Positions 8,039-17,236 of a DNA stretch of 64,000 nucleotides are shown in pieces. Every line of letters starts with the position of its first letter. Position 1 is the stretch's first letter. The notes under the pieces were generated by a model, which did not search any database, had not been told where the DNA came from, and saw only the letters and a program-made list of their open reading frames with translations. This DNA comes from Bacillus sp. PAMC26568 (GTDB taxonomy: Bacteria; Bacillota; Bacilli; Bacillales; Bacillaceae). Both the position numbers and the translations under genes were made by a program. The stretch is from NCBI RefSeq assembly GCF_014235785.1, contig NZ_CP060137.1, positions 310,001-374,000 on the forward strand. Reading direction: 5' to 3'.

Positions 8039-10607
8039 AGTTAGAAAAATAATTAATTAATCCATTCACAATTCCATCTGATACATTATTTCTGAATGAA
8101 TCTGTTCGAATAATAGATTCTTCAATTGAATTAGAAAGAAATCCTAATTCAACTAGAACACTTGGTCTTTGGTTTTCTCTTGTTACATGAAGATTTTGAT
8201 ATCTTGTTCCGCGATTTGTAAAGTTTGTTTTCTTTATCATTTCTTGCTGAATCAGATTTGCAAGAGAATAATCTTTTGCATACGTATAATAAAGAGTTTC
8301 AATCCCTCTGGCTGAAGTAGATACACTCGAATTATAATGTACGCTAATAAAGGCATCAGCTAAGTGATTATGACTTACTTTAACTCTTGATGGCAGATCT
8401 AAATAAATGTCGGTAGATCTCGTTAGAACAACGTTTACTCCGTATTGTGCAAGTTTAGATTGTAATAAAAGTGAAGTTTGCAGGTTGATATTTTTTTCAA
8501 ATGTACCATATGCTTTACCAATCGCACCGCTATCATAACCGCCGTGGCCAGGATCAATGACAATCGTTTTCCCTAATAATGGTGTCACTTTACCTGAGAA
8601 TGGAACAATTGCTTCTTTTGTAATCCATCCAGTCAGCTTGTTCGCAAGAATAACATAATAAAAGCTATCAACTTCTCTTATTATTTCTACTTTTTCGCTG
8701 CTATTGATAACGTGTATGACTTCACTTGATAAATTAGAATTCTTGTAAACCTGAACGTTATCTTTTATAGAAACTGCTGGTGTTTTCTTAATTGCGGGAC
8801 TACCTGTTTGAAGATGCCCACTATAAATCCACCCAGTCTTAAATTCATTGTATTTAACCTCATACCACCCTGTATTTTCTGAAATGATATAAAGTTCCTG
8901 ATTTACTCCTAAAGAGTCAACGATGTTTCCACGTGTACTTGGTCCCTCGTAAACGGTAATAGACCCATTTTGCACTTTAATATTTGAGTTTAATAAACCT
9001 CGATAGACCCAAGTGGTTTTGTTATCCACCTTAATTTGGTACCATCCATTAATTTCCTTTTGAATGATAACAGGTGTGTTTTTTTTAAAACTTCCTGTTT
9101 TTTCAGCTCTTAAACTCGGGCTTGCGTACGTATCTAGTGAAGAAGATTTTACTATTGCTGGTATGGACAGCTGTTTTTCTTGTTCGGGGCTGCCATCTTT
9201 CAGATGAGAATGATAGACCCAACCTAATTTATTATTTGAATTTACATAGTACCAGCCATTAATCTCACTTGATATTTTAACGAATTCATTTTGATTTAAG
9301 GTGAAGAGCTGATTAGCTTTTAAACTTGGTTTTTCATACATGAATACCTTGCTTGCTGTTACCTTTTGATCTGATAATAAAAGACCTTTATACACCCATC
9401 CTGTAGATCCTGGAAAACCAATCTGGAACCATCCATTAATTTCTGAATGAATCTTAACTGAGCTGTTTTTGCTGAGTGTTTTCATTTTATTTGCTCGTAA
9501 GCTTGGTTTGTCGTACACAATCAGATTATTCGGCAACACAATAGCATTTGACTGAATAACCTCAATAGGGGCAGGACTGCCATCCTTCAAATGTGTTTTA
9601 TAAACCCATCCTTTAATTTCAGAGGAACTGATATAATACCATCCATTAATTTCTTCTGAAATTTGTACAGCATCATTCGATTTCAGTGAAGCTGAAACAG
9701 TTGAACGGGTACTCGGCTTTTCGTATACATTCACATTGTTGGCTTTAACGGTATCATTGGAGAGCAAAAGCCCTTTGTAAACCCATCCGTTTAGAGTGGA
9801 GGATTTTATTTCAGACCATCCGTTAATTTCTTTTGTGATTGTTATGGGAGTATTTTTTTTCAAAGATCCAACAGAACTGCTGCGTAAACTTGGCGATTCG
9901 TAAACTTTAAGAGAAGATTCGAAGACGATTGCCGGAGAATTCAGCAATTTTATTGGATCAGGACTTCCGTTGATTAAATGTGTTTTATAAATCCAGCCTG
10001 ACTTACTGCCAGAAGATATGTAGTACCATCCGTTGATTTCCCTGGATATTTGGATTGTGTTTCCTTTAGTTAAATTAACTGTAACTTCTGATCGGGTGCT
10101 TGGTTTTGAATAAACATTTACATGAGCTGAAGGAACCTTTGATTCGGCTTTTAAAAGCCCTTGATAAACCCATCCAACTAAAGACTCTGATTGGATTTGA
10201 TACCATCCATTAATTTCTTTAAGGGATAATACTTTAGAATCTTTAGTTAAGACTCCGGTTTTCTGTGCTCTTAAGCTTGGTGACAGATAGACTTGGTGTT
10301 TTTCAGGCAATGTGATAGCTGGAGTTGAATTAATAGGTTTTACGAGCCAGCTTGCTACATAGCCGAGTTGGTTTCCTTTAAAAGAGAACTGATACCAGTT
10401 ATTCTCAGATTTAATAATCTGAATCTGTTCACCTTTATATATCTTTCCTAAAGAAGGAAATTCGGTACCTGCACCTTCTCTTACGTTTACTATGTCTCCA
10501 GTGACTTCAGCAAGAATAGTTGGCTGAGCGGCATTTGCTGAAAGCGTCTGACAAAACAAAGATAAAATAAATACGAGGAGAACAATGATCTTTACTCTTG
10601 AGGACAA
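8037..10607 (-). CDS. secreted N-acetylmuramoyl-L-alanine amidase with ten SH3-like repeats
   Basis: 856 residues, TTG start. A signal peptide (residues 1-27, ending ANA-A) is followed by about ten bacterial SH3 modules and a C-terminal Amidase_3 domain (about 678-856). Zinc and catalytic residues are visible: H688 in DPGHGG, E704, H757 in SVHYN and E820 in VELGF. The SH3 modules recur with the motif EINGW; the Trp positions (135, 194, 264, 323, 392, 452, 522, 581) are spaced alternately 59 and 70 residues, so the array is a two-module super-repeat of about 129 residues. It hydrolyses peptidoglycan between MurNAc and L-Ala; the SH3 domains should bind the wall. Monocistronic, convergent with the glycan operon. 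Confidence 0.93.
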   Translation of the reverse strand: MSSRVKIIVLLVFILSLFCQTLSANAAQPTILAEVTGDIVNVREGAGTEFPSLGKIYKGEQIQIIKSENNWYQFSFKGNQLGYVASWLVKPINSTPAITLPEKHQVYLSPSLRAQKTGVLTKDSKVLSLKEINGWYQIQSESLVGWVYQGLLKAESKVPSAHVNVYSKPSTRSEVTVNLTKGNTIQISREINGWYYISSGSKSGWIYKTHLINGSPDPIKLLNSPAIVFESSLKVYESPSLRSSSVGSLKKNTPITITKEINGWSEIKSSTLNGWVYKGLLLSNDTVKANNVNVYEKPSTRSTVSASLKSNDAVQISEEINGWYYISSSEIKGWVYKTHLKDGSPAPIEVIQSNAIVLPNNLIVYDKPSLRANKMKTLSKNSSVKIHSEINGWFQIGFPGSTGWVYKGLLLSDQKVTASKVFMYEKPSLKANQLFTLNQNEFVKISSEINGWYYVNSNNKLGWVYHSHLKDGSPEQEKQLSIPAIVKSSSLDTYASPSLRAEKTGSFKKNTPVIIQKEINGWYQIKVDNKTTWVYRGLLNSNIKVQNGSITVYEGPSTRGNIVDSLGVNQELYIISENTGWYEVKYNEFKTGWIYSGHLQTGSPAIKKTPAVSIKDNVQVYKNSNLSSEVIHVINSSEKVEIIREVDSFYYVILANKLTGWITKEAIVPFSGKVTPLLGKTIVIDPGHGGYDSGAIGKAYGTFEKNINLQTSLLLQSKLAQYGVNVVLTRSTDIYLDLPSRVKVSHNHLADAFISVHYNSSVSTSARGIETLYYTYAKDYSLANLIQQEMIKKTNFTNRGTRYQNLHVTRENQRPSVLVELGFLSNSIEESIIRTDSFRNNVSDGIVNGLINYFSN

Positions 10608-10678
10608 AATTATTCGACACTTCCTTTCTTTATTCTCTATATTTCTACAAAATTAGTTATATCATAACCTCTTTTGAA

Positions 10679-10708
10679 ATTATAGTTAATCTTTGTAAAT
10701 AGTTACAA
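10679..10708 (-). promoter_or_regulatory. candidate sigma-A promoter of the amidase gene
   Basis: On the minus strand TTGTAA (-35), an 18-nt spacer and a perfect TATAAT (-10) lie about 70 nt before the TTG start. Confidence 0.55.
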
Positions 10709-10814
10709 TTATGGTGGGTTTTTTTGTTTTGAGGATGTGGACAATCACAAGGTATTTTAGTACTCTTTAGTAGCTTCATAACTAAATCAAAACATACTGG
10801 ATGTGTTTTAATAG

Positions 10815-11924
10815 ATGAATAGCTCAAAAAAAGTATTCTACCATGAAATTCATTCTATCCGAGCGTTTGCCTGTATTTGTGTCTTATTTGTACATGTGAC
10901 TGCTATTTATTATGCGATGCAAGGTGAAGTCTTTAACTGGCTTACATTTGGATTGAATCAAGTTGGAAGGTTTGGAACTCCAATTTTTGCTGTAATCAGT
11001 GGATTTCTTTTATTTAATCAAGTCAAAAAAAGAGGTTTTGATTTTAAATCTTTTGTAAGCTCACGAACGGTAAAAATAATATCTCCTTTTCTCATATGGA
11101 GTTTGGTTTATTTATTTCTAAATCATTTATTTTTTGACATTCCAATGTTCCCGAGCTTTGAGAAGGTTTTAGTTGATTTTATTTTACAGGGAGAAGCTTA
11201 TTATCATTTGTATTTTATGACAATGGTTGTCCAATTTTATCTTTTATTTCCGCTTCTTCAATTCGTCAGATCTAAAAAGAGCTGGATTATTTTTCTTTTC
11301 GCATCTGCTGTGATCAATTATCTTTATTTAAATTTCCATACATTTGGGATACCTATAGAAAATGAATTATTAAGAGAAACATTTTATAGTAAGGGGTTTG
11401 TATTAAGGTGGTTTTTCTTTTTTATTTTTGGAGGATTTGCTGCTAATTTTTGGTCAGAAATCGTAACGTTTGTAAGAAAGCATAAATGGGTATTTGTAAT
11501 TTTGGGTGCAGCCTCTGTTGCAGGTGCCATTTTTGAATATAAAATTATTGGATCTGTAAGTTCCTATAGAGTGACAAACTTTATAAACATTCCTTTGCTT
11601 GTCTTTGCGGGAATTGCTGTCCATTCTTTACTTGAAAAAAGAACTTTGTATATAAAGACAACGACCTTAATTGGTTCTTATTCAATGGGTGTTTACCTGA
11701 TACATCCACTTGTTCTATTCTTACTGATGCAGGTTGTTCCGGCAGAATATTGGGCAACAAGAACATTGCCAATCATATTTATTGTGACATTAGTCAGCTG
11801 TATTCTTATTACAAGGCTGATACAATTTCTTGCAGTTTCAACGTTTATTATACCGGTGCCGAGAAAACCTAAATCGTCTGATCATGATATTGCAAAAATT
11901 TATGAAAAAAGAGCAGCTTCCTAA
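10815..11924 (+). CDS. acyltransferase 3 family membrane protein
   Basis: 369 residues, with many hydrophobic segments and the N-terminal signature EIHSIRAFACICVLFVHV, where the H-x-x-R-x-x-A and following H are typical of the acyltransferase-3 (OatA/NodX-like) family. Such proteins move acetyl or other acyl groups across the membrane onto cell-surface glycans. It stands alone between the divergent amidase and tagO and might O-acetylate the encoded polysaccharide or a wall polymer; this is inference. The ribosome site (TGGATG) is modest. Confidence 0.82.
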   Translation: MNSSKKVFYHEIHSIRAFACICVLFVHVTAIYYAMQGEVFNWLTFGLNQVGRFGTPIFAVISGFLLFNQVKKRGFDFKSFVSSRTVKIISPFLIWSLVYLFLNHLFFDIPMFPSFEKVLVDFILQGEAYYHLYFMTMVVQFYLLFPLLQFVRSKKSWIIFLFASAVINYLYLNFHTFGIPIENELLRETFYSKGFVLRWFFFFIFGGFAANFWSEIVTFVRKHKWVFVILGAASVAGAIFEYKIIGSVSSYRVTNFINIPLLVFAGIAVHSLLEKRTLYIKTTTLIGSYSMGVYLIHPLVLFLLMQVVPAEYWATRTLPIIFIVTLVSCILITRLIQFLAVSTFIIPVPRKPKSSDHDIAKIYEKRAAS

Positions 11925-12008
11925 AAAACATTTACATCTGAGAGACTGCATAGTAAACTATTTCATGGGCTGGTTTATTTAAAACAGGGGAAGAGGAGAC
12001 ATTCAATA

Positions 12009-13073
12009 ATGATAAATAGTTCAATAATGCTCGCGCCTTTAGTAGCATTAATAACTGTGTTAATCGTGACTCCCTTGGTTATCCGTTTTGCTGTATTTAT
12101 AGGCGCAACTGATAAACCTAATTCAAGAAAAGTTCACAGTAAGATGATGCCGAGACTCGGCGGTTTAGCAATATTTATTGGTGTAGTTGCAGGTTATTTC
12201 ACAGCAGGCTTATATAACGAAAAGTTAACAGCGATATCAATTGGAACTCTTATCATTATTATTGTAGGCATTTTAGATGATAAATATGAGTTATCGGCTA
12301 AAGTGAAATTACTTGGTCAGATCGCAGCTGCTTCAGTCGTTATAGCAAGCGGGCTAACAATAACAATTATCGAACTTCCTTATATAGGAGTTTTTGAGTT
12401 AGGGTTGCTATCTATTCCAGTGACACTTTTATGGATACTAGCAATCACGAATGCTATTAATCTAATTGATGGATTGGATGGACTTGCAGCAGGCATTTCT
12501 TCAATAGCAATAGCAACTGTTGCTATAATGGCATTTACTAACGGAAAAATGCTTATTCTAACTTTATCTTTAATCTTGCTGGGAAGTGCTATTGGCTTTT
12601 TATTTTACAACTTTAACCCGGCTAAAATCTTCATGGGTGACACAGGTGCATTATTTTTAGGGTACAGTATATCAATTCTATCTTTACTAGGTTTATATAA
12701 AAGTGTAACTTTATTCAGTTTTGTTGTACCTGTTTTAATCCTTGGTGTGCCGATTTTTGATACAACTTTTGCAATAATTAGAAGGTGGGTAAATAAAAAG
12801 CCAATATCCTCACCAGATAAAGGTCATATGCACCACCGTTTACTGCTTTTAGGACTTACTCATAGAAGAACAGTTTTATTAATGTATTCTTTAGGAGCAG
12901 TCTTTAGCGTCAGTGCTCTGGTTTTTTCTTCAACTACAATTTGGGGAGCGCTGTTGATAACATTTATATTGCTTTTAGTCCTAGAATTAATTGCTGAATG
13001 GATTGGGTTAGTTCATACTGATTACAGACCAATGTTAAACTTATATAAAAAAATATCAAAAAGAAATCTTTAA
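12009..13073 (+). CDS. tagO: undecaprenyl-phosphate GlcNAc-1-phosphate transferase (TagO)
   Basis: Multi-pass membrane enzyme of 354 residues that transfers GlcNAc-1-P from UDP-GlcNAc to undecaprenyl phosphate, the first step of wall teichoic acid synthesis. Family motifs: RKVHSKMMPRLGGLAIF (cytoplasmic loop), LDDKY, NAINLIDGLDGLAAG, FNPAKIFMGDTG and the His-rich DKGHMHHRLL. Along most of its length it follows B. subtilis TagO as I remember it. A closely related paralogue begins 106 nt downstream. Its own terminator follows. Confidence 0.93.
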   Translation: MINSSIMLAPLVALITVLIVTPLVIRFAVFIGATDKPNSRKVHSKMMPRLGGLAIFIGVVAGYFTAGLYNEKLTAISIGTLIIIIVGILDDKYELSAKVKLLGQIAAASVVIASGLTITIIELPYIGVFELGLLSIPVTLLWILAITNAINLIDGLDGLAAGISSIAIATVAIMAFTNGKMLILTLSLILLGSAIGFLFYNFNPAKIFMGDTGALFLGYSISILSLLGLYKSVTLFSFVVPVLILGVPIFDTTFAIIRRWVNKKPISSPDKGHMHHRLLLLGLTHRRTVLLMYSLGAVFSVSALVFSSTTIWGALLITFILLLVLELIAEWIGLVHTDYRPMLNLYKKISKRNL

Positions 13074-13099
13074 GCTGTCTTTAAATGGCAGTTTTTTTT
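13074..13099 (+). terminator. terminator after tagO
   Basis: GCTGTC/GGCAGT-type stem around TTTAAAT followed by eight T. Confidence 0.7.
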
Positions 13100-13179
13100 G
13101 TTGTTATTTTTTATAATAGTTCTTCTCAATTCGATGCATAATATGAGTGATTATGGCTGGATAAAGGAGAACAATATAT

Positions 13180-14208
13180 ATGTTATTCCAATTAATTCTA
13201 GGTTTTTCAATCGCTTATTTTACATCATTATTCATAACCCCTGTAGTATCTAAACTAGCATTTAAGATAGGGGCTGTAGACTTACCGAATAAAAGAAAAG
13301 TACATCAGAAACAAATGCCAAGACTTGGAGGATTATCCATCTTTTTGGGGCTTTTAATCAGTCTTCTGTATTTAAAATTTCCTTTTCTTGATTATTGGCC
13401 CATATTTCTATCGCTTATAATCATTTTATTGCTTGGAATAATGGATGATATTTACTCACTGGGAGCTCTTGTTAAATTAATTGTTCAGTTAATTGCAGCA
13501 ATCATTGTGATTTTGGGTCAATTATCTGTTGATTTTATTTATATACCTTTTATTGGTACAGTAGATCTTCAGCTGTCGGTTATCCCGATCACTGTGATTT
13601 GGATTTTGGGAATTACAAATTCAATTAATTTAATTGATGGGTTAGATGGATTAGCAGCGGGAATCTCTTCAATCGTCTTACTTTTTTTTATCATCATCGC
13701 CAGTTTAAATGCTCAAACCGCTATCTTATATTTATGTGTCATGTTAATAGGAGGGATTCTTGGGTTTTTGTATCATAATTTTAATCCAGCTAAGATATTT
13801 TTGGGAGACACAGGTTCGCTTATGCTGGGTTTTCTGATCTCAGTAATTTCTCTTTTAGGTTTTTATAAAACAGTTACCATTTCAAGTTTGTTTGTACCCG
13901 TAATCATTTTGGGTTTGCCTTTATTTGATACTTTACTGGCAATTGTGAGACGAATGAGAAACCATCAGCCTGTAATGGCTCCAGATAAGGACCACATGCA
14001 TCATCGCTTATTAAAAATGGGTTTATCACATAGGTCATCTGTCCTTGTTATGTATTTAATATCGATTATTTTCGGTATCATTGGCTTCATTTTTTCAAAA
14101 ACTGTACTATGGGGAACTATTACTTTGGTTGTGTTTTTAGTCCTGATTGTAAAAGTTATAAATGCCTCGGCATTAGTTACTTTCAATACTTTGTTTAAAA
14201 GACACTGA
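13180..14208 (+). CDS. second TagO/WecA-like polyprenyl-phosphate GlcNAc-1-P transferase
   Basis: 342 residues with all the family motifs of the preceding gene: RKVHQKQMPRLGGLSIF, MDDIYSLGAL, NSINLIDGLDGLAAG, FNPAKIFLGDTGS and DKDHMHHRLL. It is collinear with tagO from end to end, so the pair looks like an old tandem duplication that has diverged. Because no WbaP/PglC-type priming transferase is visible in the glycan operon that begins 101 nt downstream, this copy may prime that Wzx/Wzy polymer on undecaprenyl phosphate. That role is inference; redundancy with tagO is the alternative. Confidence 0.88.
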   Translation: MLFQLILGFSIAYFTSLFITPVVSKLAFKIGAVDLPNKRKVHQKQMPRLGGLSIFLGLLISLLYLKFPFLDYWPIFLSLIIILLLGIMDDIYSLGALVKLIVQLIAAIIVILGQLSVDFIYIPFIGTVDLQLSVIPITVIWILGITNSINLIDGLDGLAAGISSIVLLFFIIIASLNAQTAILYLCVMLIGGILGFLYHNFNPAKIFLGDTGSLMLGFLISVISLLGFYKTVTISSLFVPVIILGLPLFDTLLAIVRRMRNHQPVMAPDKDHMHHRLLKMGLSHRSSVLVMYLISIIFGIIGFIFSKTVLWGTITLVVFLVLIVKVINASALVTFNTLFKRH

Positions 14209-14309
14209 CTGTCGAACGGTGTTATTAAAATTGTCATATCTTGAACTACTCACTATTTTATAAATATGTTACTATAACATAGAACTATGATTATTAAGGA
14301 GACGAATTT

Positions 14310-15422
14310 ATGAAAATTCCTATGCTTGATCTTTCTGAGCAATATTCGAATATTAGAGAAGAAGTTATACAAGCTTTAGATGAAGTTATGAGTTCATCCA
14401 GATTTATTTTAGGTGACAATGTCAAGAAACTTGAAGCTGATATTGCAGCTTATTCTAATGTTAATTATGGTGTTGGTGTTGCTAATGGAAGCGACGCGTT
14501 ACATATCTCACTGCAAGCGTGCGGGGTTAAACAAGGAGACGAAGTTATTACTACTCCGTTCACATTTTTTGCTACAGCAGGTGCAATAATGAGAGCAGGA
14601 GCGACTCCTGTATTTGTAGATATTGAGGAAGATACATTCAATATTGATCCAAAGAAAATTGAAGAAGCGATTACAGAACGAACGAAGGCAATTATTCCGG
14701 TTCATCTGTATGGCCAAACTGCTGATATGGATCCTATTATTGAAATTGCAAAAAAACATAACTTAGCTATTGTAGAGGATGCTGCACAAGCGATTGGTGC
14801 GAAATATAAAGGAAGAATGGTTGGAGAATTAGGAGATACAGCTTGTTACAGCTTCTTCCCTACCAAAAACCTCGGAGCATACGGTGACGCTGGAATGGTT
14901 GTTACTCATAATGATGAACTTGCAGAAAAAATGCGTGTCATTCGAGTACATGGCAGTAAGCCGAAATACTACCATCATGTTCTTGGCTACAATAGCCGTC
15001 TTGATGAAATGCAGGCAGCGATTCTAAATATTAAATTTAAACATCTCCAGGATTGGATCGAAAAACGAAGAACGCTTGCTGCTAATTACTCTGAACTGAT
15101 AAAAGAAGCGATTGGTGATTCAATTGTCGTTCCTGAGGAAAGAGAAGGCAATTTCCACGTGTTCCATCAATATACATTAAGAGTTCAAAATCGGGATGAA
15201 CTTCAAAAATATCTGAATGAACAAGGTGTGCAAACGATGATTTATTATCCTCTGCCATTGCATATCCAGCCAGTGTTTAAGGAACTTGGCTACAATGAAG
15301 GAGACTTCCCAGTTTCAGAAAAGGCAACTGGAGAGGCTATATCATTACCAATGTTCCCTGAACTTACACTTGAACAGCAAAAATATGTAGTGGAGAAAAT
15401 TTCAGATTTCTATAAAAAATAA
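14310..15422 (+). CDS. DegT/DnrJ/EryC1-type sugar aminotransferase (WbpE-like)
   Basis: PLP-dependent aminotransferase, 370 residues. The Schiff-base Lys is K186 in SFFPTKNLGAYGD and the PLP-nitrogen Asp is D157 in VEDAAQ. The opening MLDLSEQYSNIREEV and the segment HVLGYNSRLDEMQAA are those of enzymes that aminate 3-keto nucleotide sugars such as UDP-3-keto-GlcNAcA. With the WbpB-like and WbpA-like genes downstream and the acetyltransferase at 7.3 kb it completes a WbpABED set. Good ribosome site (AAGGAG) before the ATG. It opens the operon that runs to 21384. Confidence 0.9.
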   Translation: MKIPMLDLSEQYSNIREEVIQALDEVMSSSRFILGDNVKKLEADIAAYSNVNYGVGVANGSDALHISLQACGVKQGDEVITTPFTFFATAGAIMRAGATPVFVDIEEDTFNIDPKKIEEAITERTKAIIPVHLYGQTADMDPIIEIAKKHNLAIVEDAAQAIGAKYKGRMVGELGDTACYSFFPTKNLGAYGDAGMVVTHNDELAEKMRVIRVHGSKPKYYHHVLGYNSRLDEMQAAILNIKFKHLQDWIEKRRTLAANYSELIKEAIGDSIVVPEEREGNFHVFHQYTLRVQNRDELQKYLNEQGVQTMIYYPLPLHIQPVFKELGYNEGDFPVSEKATGEAISLPMFPELTLEQQKYVVEKISDFYKK

Positions 15423-15426
15423 CGAA

Positions 15427-15447
15427 GAGCCCCCTTAAAGGGGGTTC
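15427..15447 (+). terminator. hairpin between aminotransferase and chain-length gene (attenuator?)
   Basis: GAGCCCCC and GGGGGTTC pair around TTAAA. Only a short T stretch follows, so it is more likely an attenuator or mRNA-stability hairpin inside the operon than a full stop. Confidence 0.45.
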
Positions 15448-15476
15448 CATTTTGTATTATATGGAGGTCAATTAAA

Positions 15477-16217
15477 TTGAAAGATAAAGACCGGTTTGTT
15501 TTTTATGAATATTTGTTATTTTTTTGGAGGAAAAAGCTATGGTTTTTGCCTTTGCCGATTCTTCTGATCATAGCAGCAGTTGTATTCAGTTTAATGACTG
15601 ATAAGGTTTACCATGGTCAAACAACTGTATTTACTGGCGGAGTTACAATGAAAAAAACATTGTTATATCCAGACATCGTTACAGTAAATTACGGGGAAAA
15701 GGTAGATCAGGATAAAAACCTCAAATTCAGTGTGACCGCAGTTACTGGAAGAATGACGTTTAATTTGACAGGAACCGATAAAGAGGCAATAAAAGAGGAG
15801 CTGGAATCTCTTTCTTCTACATATGAAAAAGAATTATTAAATGCATATGAAGAGGAACTGGAAATTAAAGATGAACACCTCACGGGTTTAATTGAAACAA
15901 TCAAAGTGAAAGAAGCTAATATTGAGGATTTGAAAAGTTTAGTTGCTTCCGCTAACGAGAAGGAAAAGCAAAATTATTTAGATTTTATTCGACAGGAAGA
16001 AGAAGCGGTTTTAGATTATAAAGACGATGTCAGTGATATAAAATCGGAGAAAATCAACTTTGAAAAACCTCAGTTCTTAAGTGAATCAATTACCGAAAAA
16101 AGCAGTTTTTTAACATCTAACCTTTTAGTAGCAACTATTCTTGGGTTATTTGTTTCATTGTTGCTTCTTACTTTATGGAAGTACATACAAGATGCCAGGA
16201 GGTTTACTAATCAATGA
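15477..16217 (+). CDS. Wzz/YveK-like chain-length (polysaccharide co-polymerase) protein
   Basis: 246 residues, TTG start with GGAGG 11 nt upstream. One membrane segment lies near residues 18-37 (KLWFLPLPILLIIAAVVFSL) and one near 210-232, with a mostly charged, probably coiled-coil stretch between (about 105-190). This topology is that of Wzz-type regulators that set polymer length with Wzy. No tyrosine-kinase partner is encoded nearby. It overlaps the next gene by four bases, showing translational coupling. Sequence identity to known Wzz proteins looks weak, so the call rests on topology and context. Confidence 0.65.
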   Translation: MKDKDRFVFYEYLLFFWRKKLWFLPLPILLIIAAVVFSLMTDKVYHGQTTVFTGGVTMKKTLLYPDIVTVNYGEKVDQDKNLKFSVTAVTGRMTFNLTGTDKEAIKEELESLSSTYEKELLNAYEEELEIKDEHLTGLIETIKVKEANIEDLKSLVASANEKEKQNYLDFIRQEEEAVLDYKDDVSDIKSEKINFEKPQFLSESITEKSSFLTSNLLVATILGLFVSLLLLTLWKYIQDARRFTNQ

Positions 16218-17224
16218 TTCGATTTGCCATAGTTGGAATTGGACATATATCAAAGAAACATATTGATGCCATTGATGAAATGGAAAATGCTGAAGTTATA
16301 GCAATATGTGATACAAATGTAGAAAGACTTGAAGAATTTAACGGAAAATACCAAACATACTCGGATTTGGAAGAAATGCTGAAAACACTTCCTGAAATTG
16401 ATGTAGTCAATATTTGTGTACCATCTGGGATTCATGCAAAGTTAACGGCTATTTGTGCATCACATAAAAAACATGTTATAGTCGAAAAGCCGATGGCCTT
16501 ACAACTTCAGGATGCTGAAAAAATGATACAAATTGCAGAAGAGAATCAGATCAAACTTGCGGTTGTTCATCCAAATCGATTTAGACCGGCTGTTGTTAAA
16601 TTAAAAGAACAGTTGGACCTTGGTAATTTCGGAAAGCTTAGCCATGCGAATGCTACTGTAAGATGGAATAGAGGCCAAGCATACTACGATCAGGCACCAT
16701 GGAGAGGCACAAAAGAATTTGACGGCGGAGTCCTTATGAACCAGGCAATCCATGATATTGATTTATTATTGTGGATGATGGGTGAAGTAGAATCTGTTCA
16801 AGCAATGGCCACAACTAGAATTCGCAAGATTGAAGCGGAGGATGTAGCCGCTGCAGTTGTGCAATTCAAAAATGGAGCAATAGGGCTGATCGAAGCTGCA
16901 ACTACGATTTATCCAAGCAATTTGGAAGAATCTTTATCTGTATTTGGAGAAACAGGATCTGTTAAAATTAGTGGTAGAACTGCAAACTTTATCGAAACTT
17001 GGGATATAGCTGGAGTCACGGATGAAGAGAAGCAGGCTGCTATTGAAGAAATAAAAAATGATCCTTTCGGAAAGCCTGGTCATCAATGGATTATTGAGGA
17101 TATGGTAGATGCTATCAATATGGATCGGGAACCTATTGTTTCAGGCGTTGATGGTATTGCACCAATCAAACTGATTTTGGCCATACTGGAATCAGCAGAA
17201 ACAGGGAAACGAATCTATTTATAA
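16214..17224 (+). CDS. Gfo/Idh/MocA oxidoreductase (WbpB-like)
   Basis: 336 residues. An N-terminal NAD-binding fold opens with RFAIVGIGHISKKH, the family EKP motif is at 91-93 (VEKPMAL), and NQAIHDIDLLLWMMG contains the conserved His/Asp of the catalytic region. In the WbpABED pathway this enzyme oxidises C3 of UDP-GlcNAc-uronate so the aminotransferase can act. The ATG overlaps the end of the preceding gene and the WbpA-like dehydrogenase follows 12 nt later, supporting one operon and one pathway. Confidence 0.87.
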   Translation: MIRFAIVGIGHISKKHIDAIDEMENAEVIAICDTNVERLEEFNGKYQTYSDLEEMLKTLPEIDVVNICVPSGIHAKLTAICASHKKHVIVEKPMALQLQDAEKMIQIAEENQIKLAVVHPNRFRPAVVKLKEQLDLGNFGKLSHANATVRWNRGQAYYDQAPWRGTKEFDGGVLMNQAIHDIDLLLWMMGEVESVQAMATTRIRKIEAEDVAAAVVQFKNGAIGLIEAATTIYPSNLEESLSVFGETGSVKISGRTANFIETWDIAGVTDEEKQAAIEEIKNDPFGKPGHQWIIEDMVDAINMDREPIVSGVDGIAPIKLILAILESAETGKRIYL

Positions 17225-17236
17225 GGAGAGAATAAA

